Assembly (NCBI RefSeq): GCF_014529535.1
Contig: NC_050738.1
Coordinates: forward strand, 5,436,140 to 5,500,139
Source of the DNA: Bradysia coprophila
Lineage: Eukaryota; Arthropoda; Insecta; Diptera; Sciaridae
Reading direction: 5' to 3'
DNA length: 64,000 bases
Positions within the stretch are counted from its first letter, which is position 1, and each line of letters begins with the position of its first letter. Below, piece by piece: positions 62,348-64,000 of the stretch. Under the pieces are notes generated by a model. It was given only the letters and a program-made list of their open reading frames with translations. It searched no databases and was not told the DNA's origin. The position numbers and the translations under genes are program-made.

Positions 62348-63430
62348 AAGTACCATTCGTTCTTATGTTTCTAAAATTTTCTCAAAAAATTGTGAATGGC
62401 CTGCGTCGATCATGTCATTCTTCTCGTTTGTACGGTTCGTTGAGGCCACAAATACCCAAACTACCCAGATTTAGAAGCTTGGGTAGGCTTAGGAAAGTTA
62501 CTTTCATGTATAACATTGAAGAAAGAACCTTTATATAATTTGTTCTTCCCCGGGATTGAATGTGCTTTTGTTCTATGCTGAAAACTCGGCAGTATCCCCA
62601 TTAGTTGCGATATGCATAATATTAGTTAAGAAATCAGTCAAAAAACCCTTAAAGGGTAAATGTGACGCAAGTCCTTTATCTTACTTACAAAATAACTGAT
62701 ATTGACCCAACATCGCACTTGGACTGAGTGTGGTCGCGATTTTTTGGTTGAAAAAGAGTCGGAAGTAAATCCAATGCTTATCAAAACTAAAAATACTGAA
62801 TCTTTATCGTATTCAGTAAGTCACTAGTCACGCAAAATTTCCTTTACAAAATTTATCACTCAAGAACTTATTCAGAACTTATGTAAATGCGCCAATAATC
62901 TGGCCCTAAGGATCCGTGTGGTTCCATATGGGTCGAGTCCCAATTTACCCAGCACAGTTTTGAGCTTTTCCTTTGACAGATTGTGATCCATTACGGTATG
63001 ATGTTTGATACGAAGTGAACAATTTTCAGTTTCATTATCCTCTATTGAAGCCAATGTGTAAAGGGATGGGTGATATGTTTCTGTCCAGGATGACTAAAAT
63101 CAGAAGAAACAATTTCAACTCACCGTGTTCGAAACAAAACTCGAACAAATCCGTCGTATTTGGTATGAGTTCATAGTATAATTTACATTATACGGATTAA
63201 TCGAATGTCTTGTACACAACACACAACAAAATCTTTGAGTATCTCCAATTCTGACGCCAAAAGATTTACTCGTTCCTATATGCGACATTGAGGTAATTTG
63301 TTTAAAGATTTTGTGTGCCCAGTTGCTTATCGAAACAAAAATTGTTTCAGCCACTGATGATGACTTCGATGTGAAGTCGAAATATTTGGCAAAATATAAA
63401 GAAATTCTGAGCTATTTCGATTTTATTTGC
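62348..63430. other. Intergenic, nothing recognised
   Basis: Short ORFs on the - strand at 62872-63054 and 63115-63354 have no domain or splice support. The first contains a KLGLDPYGTTRILRARLLAHL stretch resembling a SAP-like helix pair, too short to assign. Confidence 0.35.
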
Positions 63431-63433
63431 AAA

Positions 63434-63672
63434 GTTAGGTAGTGCCAAAGGAAACAACTGTCATCCCAAATTTTAGGAACTAGCCTTTGAACATCGAAAA
63501 TCCTATAGAAGTTAGGTAGTGCCAGAGAAACCATCTGTCGTCCCCAAATTTAGGAACCAACCTCCAGCGCCTCACACATATCGAAAATAACCCAAATCCA
63601 TCAAAAATACAGATGGAAGTTAGGAAGTGCCAGAGGAATCATCTGTCATCCCAAAATTTGGGAACCAACCTA
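63434..63672. repeat. Short tandem array (gttaggtagtgcca unit)
   Basis: Three copies starting near 63434, 63511 and 63619, each with gttagg(t/a)agtgcca, ctgtc(a/g)tccc and ggaac(c/t)a(a/g)cct. Confidence 0.8.
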
Positions 63673-63794
63673 GTTAATACTTAATGATCCCCACAATTTC
63701 CAACAAGAAACACATCCCAAAACAACAAACACTTTTCACCACATTAACATCCATATCATGCACCAATAGTATTTTACATGACTAGGGATAAAAA

Positions 63795-63960
63795 GATGAA
63801 AAGTAGAGTTTTCGTGTGAAGCCGAGGTCAATAAACACACGAAAACGAGACTTTTCATTTTTATCCCGAGTTATGTAATGGATTTTACATGCTGAGGGCG
63901 TCGAAAGACGTGCTTCAGACATGAAAAGTACGGTTTTCGACGCATGTAGCATGTAAAATA
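63795..63960. repeat. Dispersed repeat family (cacacgaaaacgagactttt), copy at the window end
   Basis: gaggtcaataaacacacgaa, gagacttttcatttttatcc, cgagttatgtaatgg and tgctgagggcgtcgaaagac; closest to 57440-57560. Confidence 0.75.
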
Positions 63961-64000
63961 TATGTACAACACACGCACATACAAATTGGCAGCTTTTGAA

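Noticed and set aside
62872-63054. SAP-domain fragment
   Set aside because: A short helix-like stretch only; too little to support a domain or gene.

Overview
This is a eukaryotic, AT-rich, transposon-dense window. Introns are small to large with GT-AG borders, and proteins are of insect type. The main gene is an ABCC1/MRP-type transporter whose gene structure (two arrays of mutually exclusive exons) is known from Drosophila MRP. Together with the single-copy genes and the many MITEs, this suggests a dipteran. A lower dipteran such as a fungus gnat is my guess, not a demonstrated assignment.

Layout. (1) 1-1.9 kb: 3' part of a + strand gene for a bZIP protein with a repetitive Ser/Thr/His-rich N-terminal region. 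(2) 1.9-10.2 kb: intergenic, with minisatellites, a palindromic-motif cluster, one small secreted-protein gene (- strand, 5.55-5.96 kb) and a 1.2-kb foldback-like element. (3) 10.26-27.40 kb: a complete MRP gene on the - strand. I reconstruct 14 coding segments in each mature transcript, giving 1533 aa in frame throughout. One segment comes from an array of two alternatives (each 147 nt) and another from an array of six alternatives (each exactly 221 nt). (4) 27.86-37.19 kb: PIH1D1 (+), head to head with MRP across 461 bp, with one 8.2-kb intron full of inverted-repeat elements. (5) 39.81-41.68 kb: a NIPA/spichthyin-type magnesium transporter (+). (6) 44.3-61.9 kb: five spliced genes for secreted chymotrypsin-fold proteins (three -, then two +). 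All have lost the catalytic serine, to Gln, Val, Asn, Val and Tyr. They form a cluster of pseudo-proteases at graded stages of triad loss. A 5'-truncated non-LTR retrotransposon with a perfect 17-bp target duplication lies between the first two. (7) 61.9-64 kb: MITEs and short tandem repeats.

All spliced models were built by hand by joining exons whose phases agree; summed lengths are multiples of three (MRP 4602 nt, PIH1D1 948, NIPA 1113, protease homologs 750, 741, 822, 759 and 990). Symbols and family names come from recognised motifs, not from a database search.
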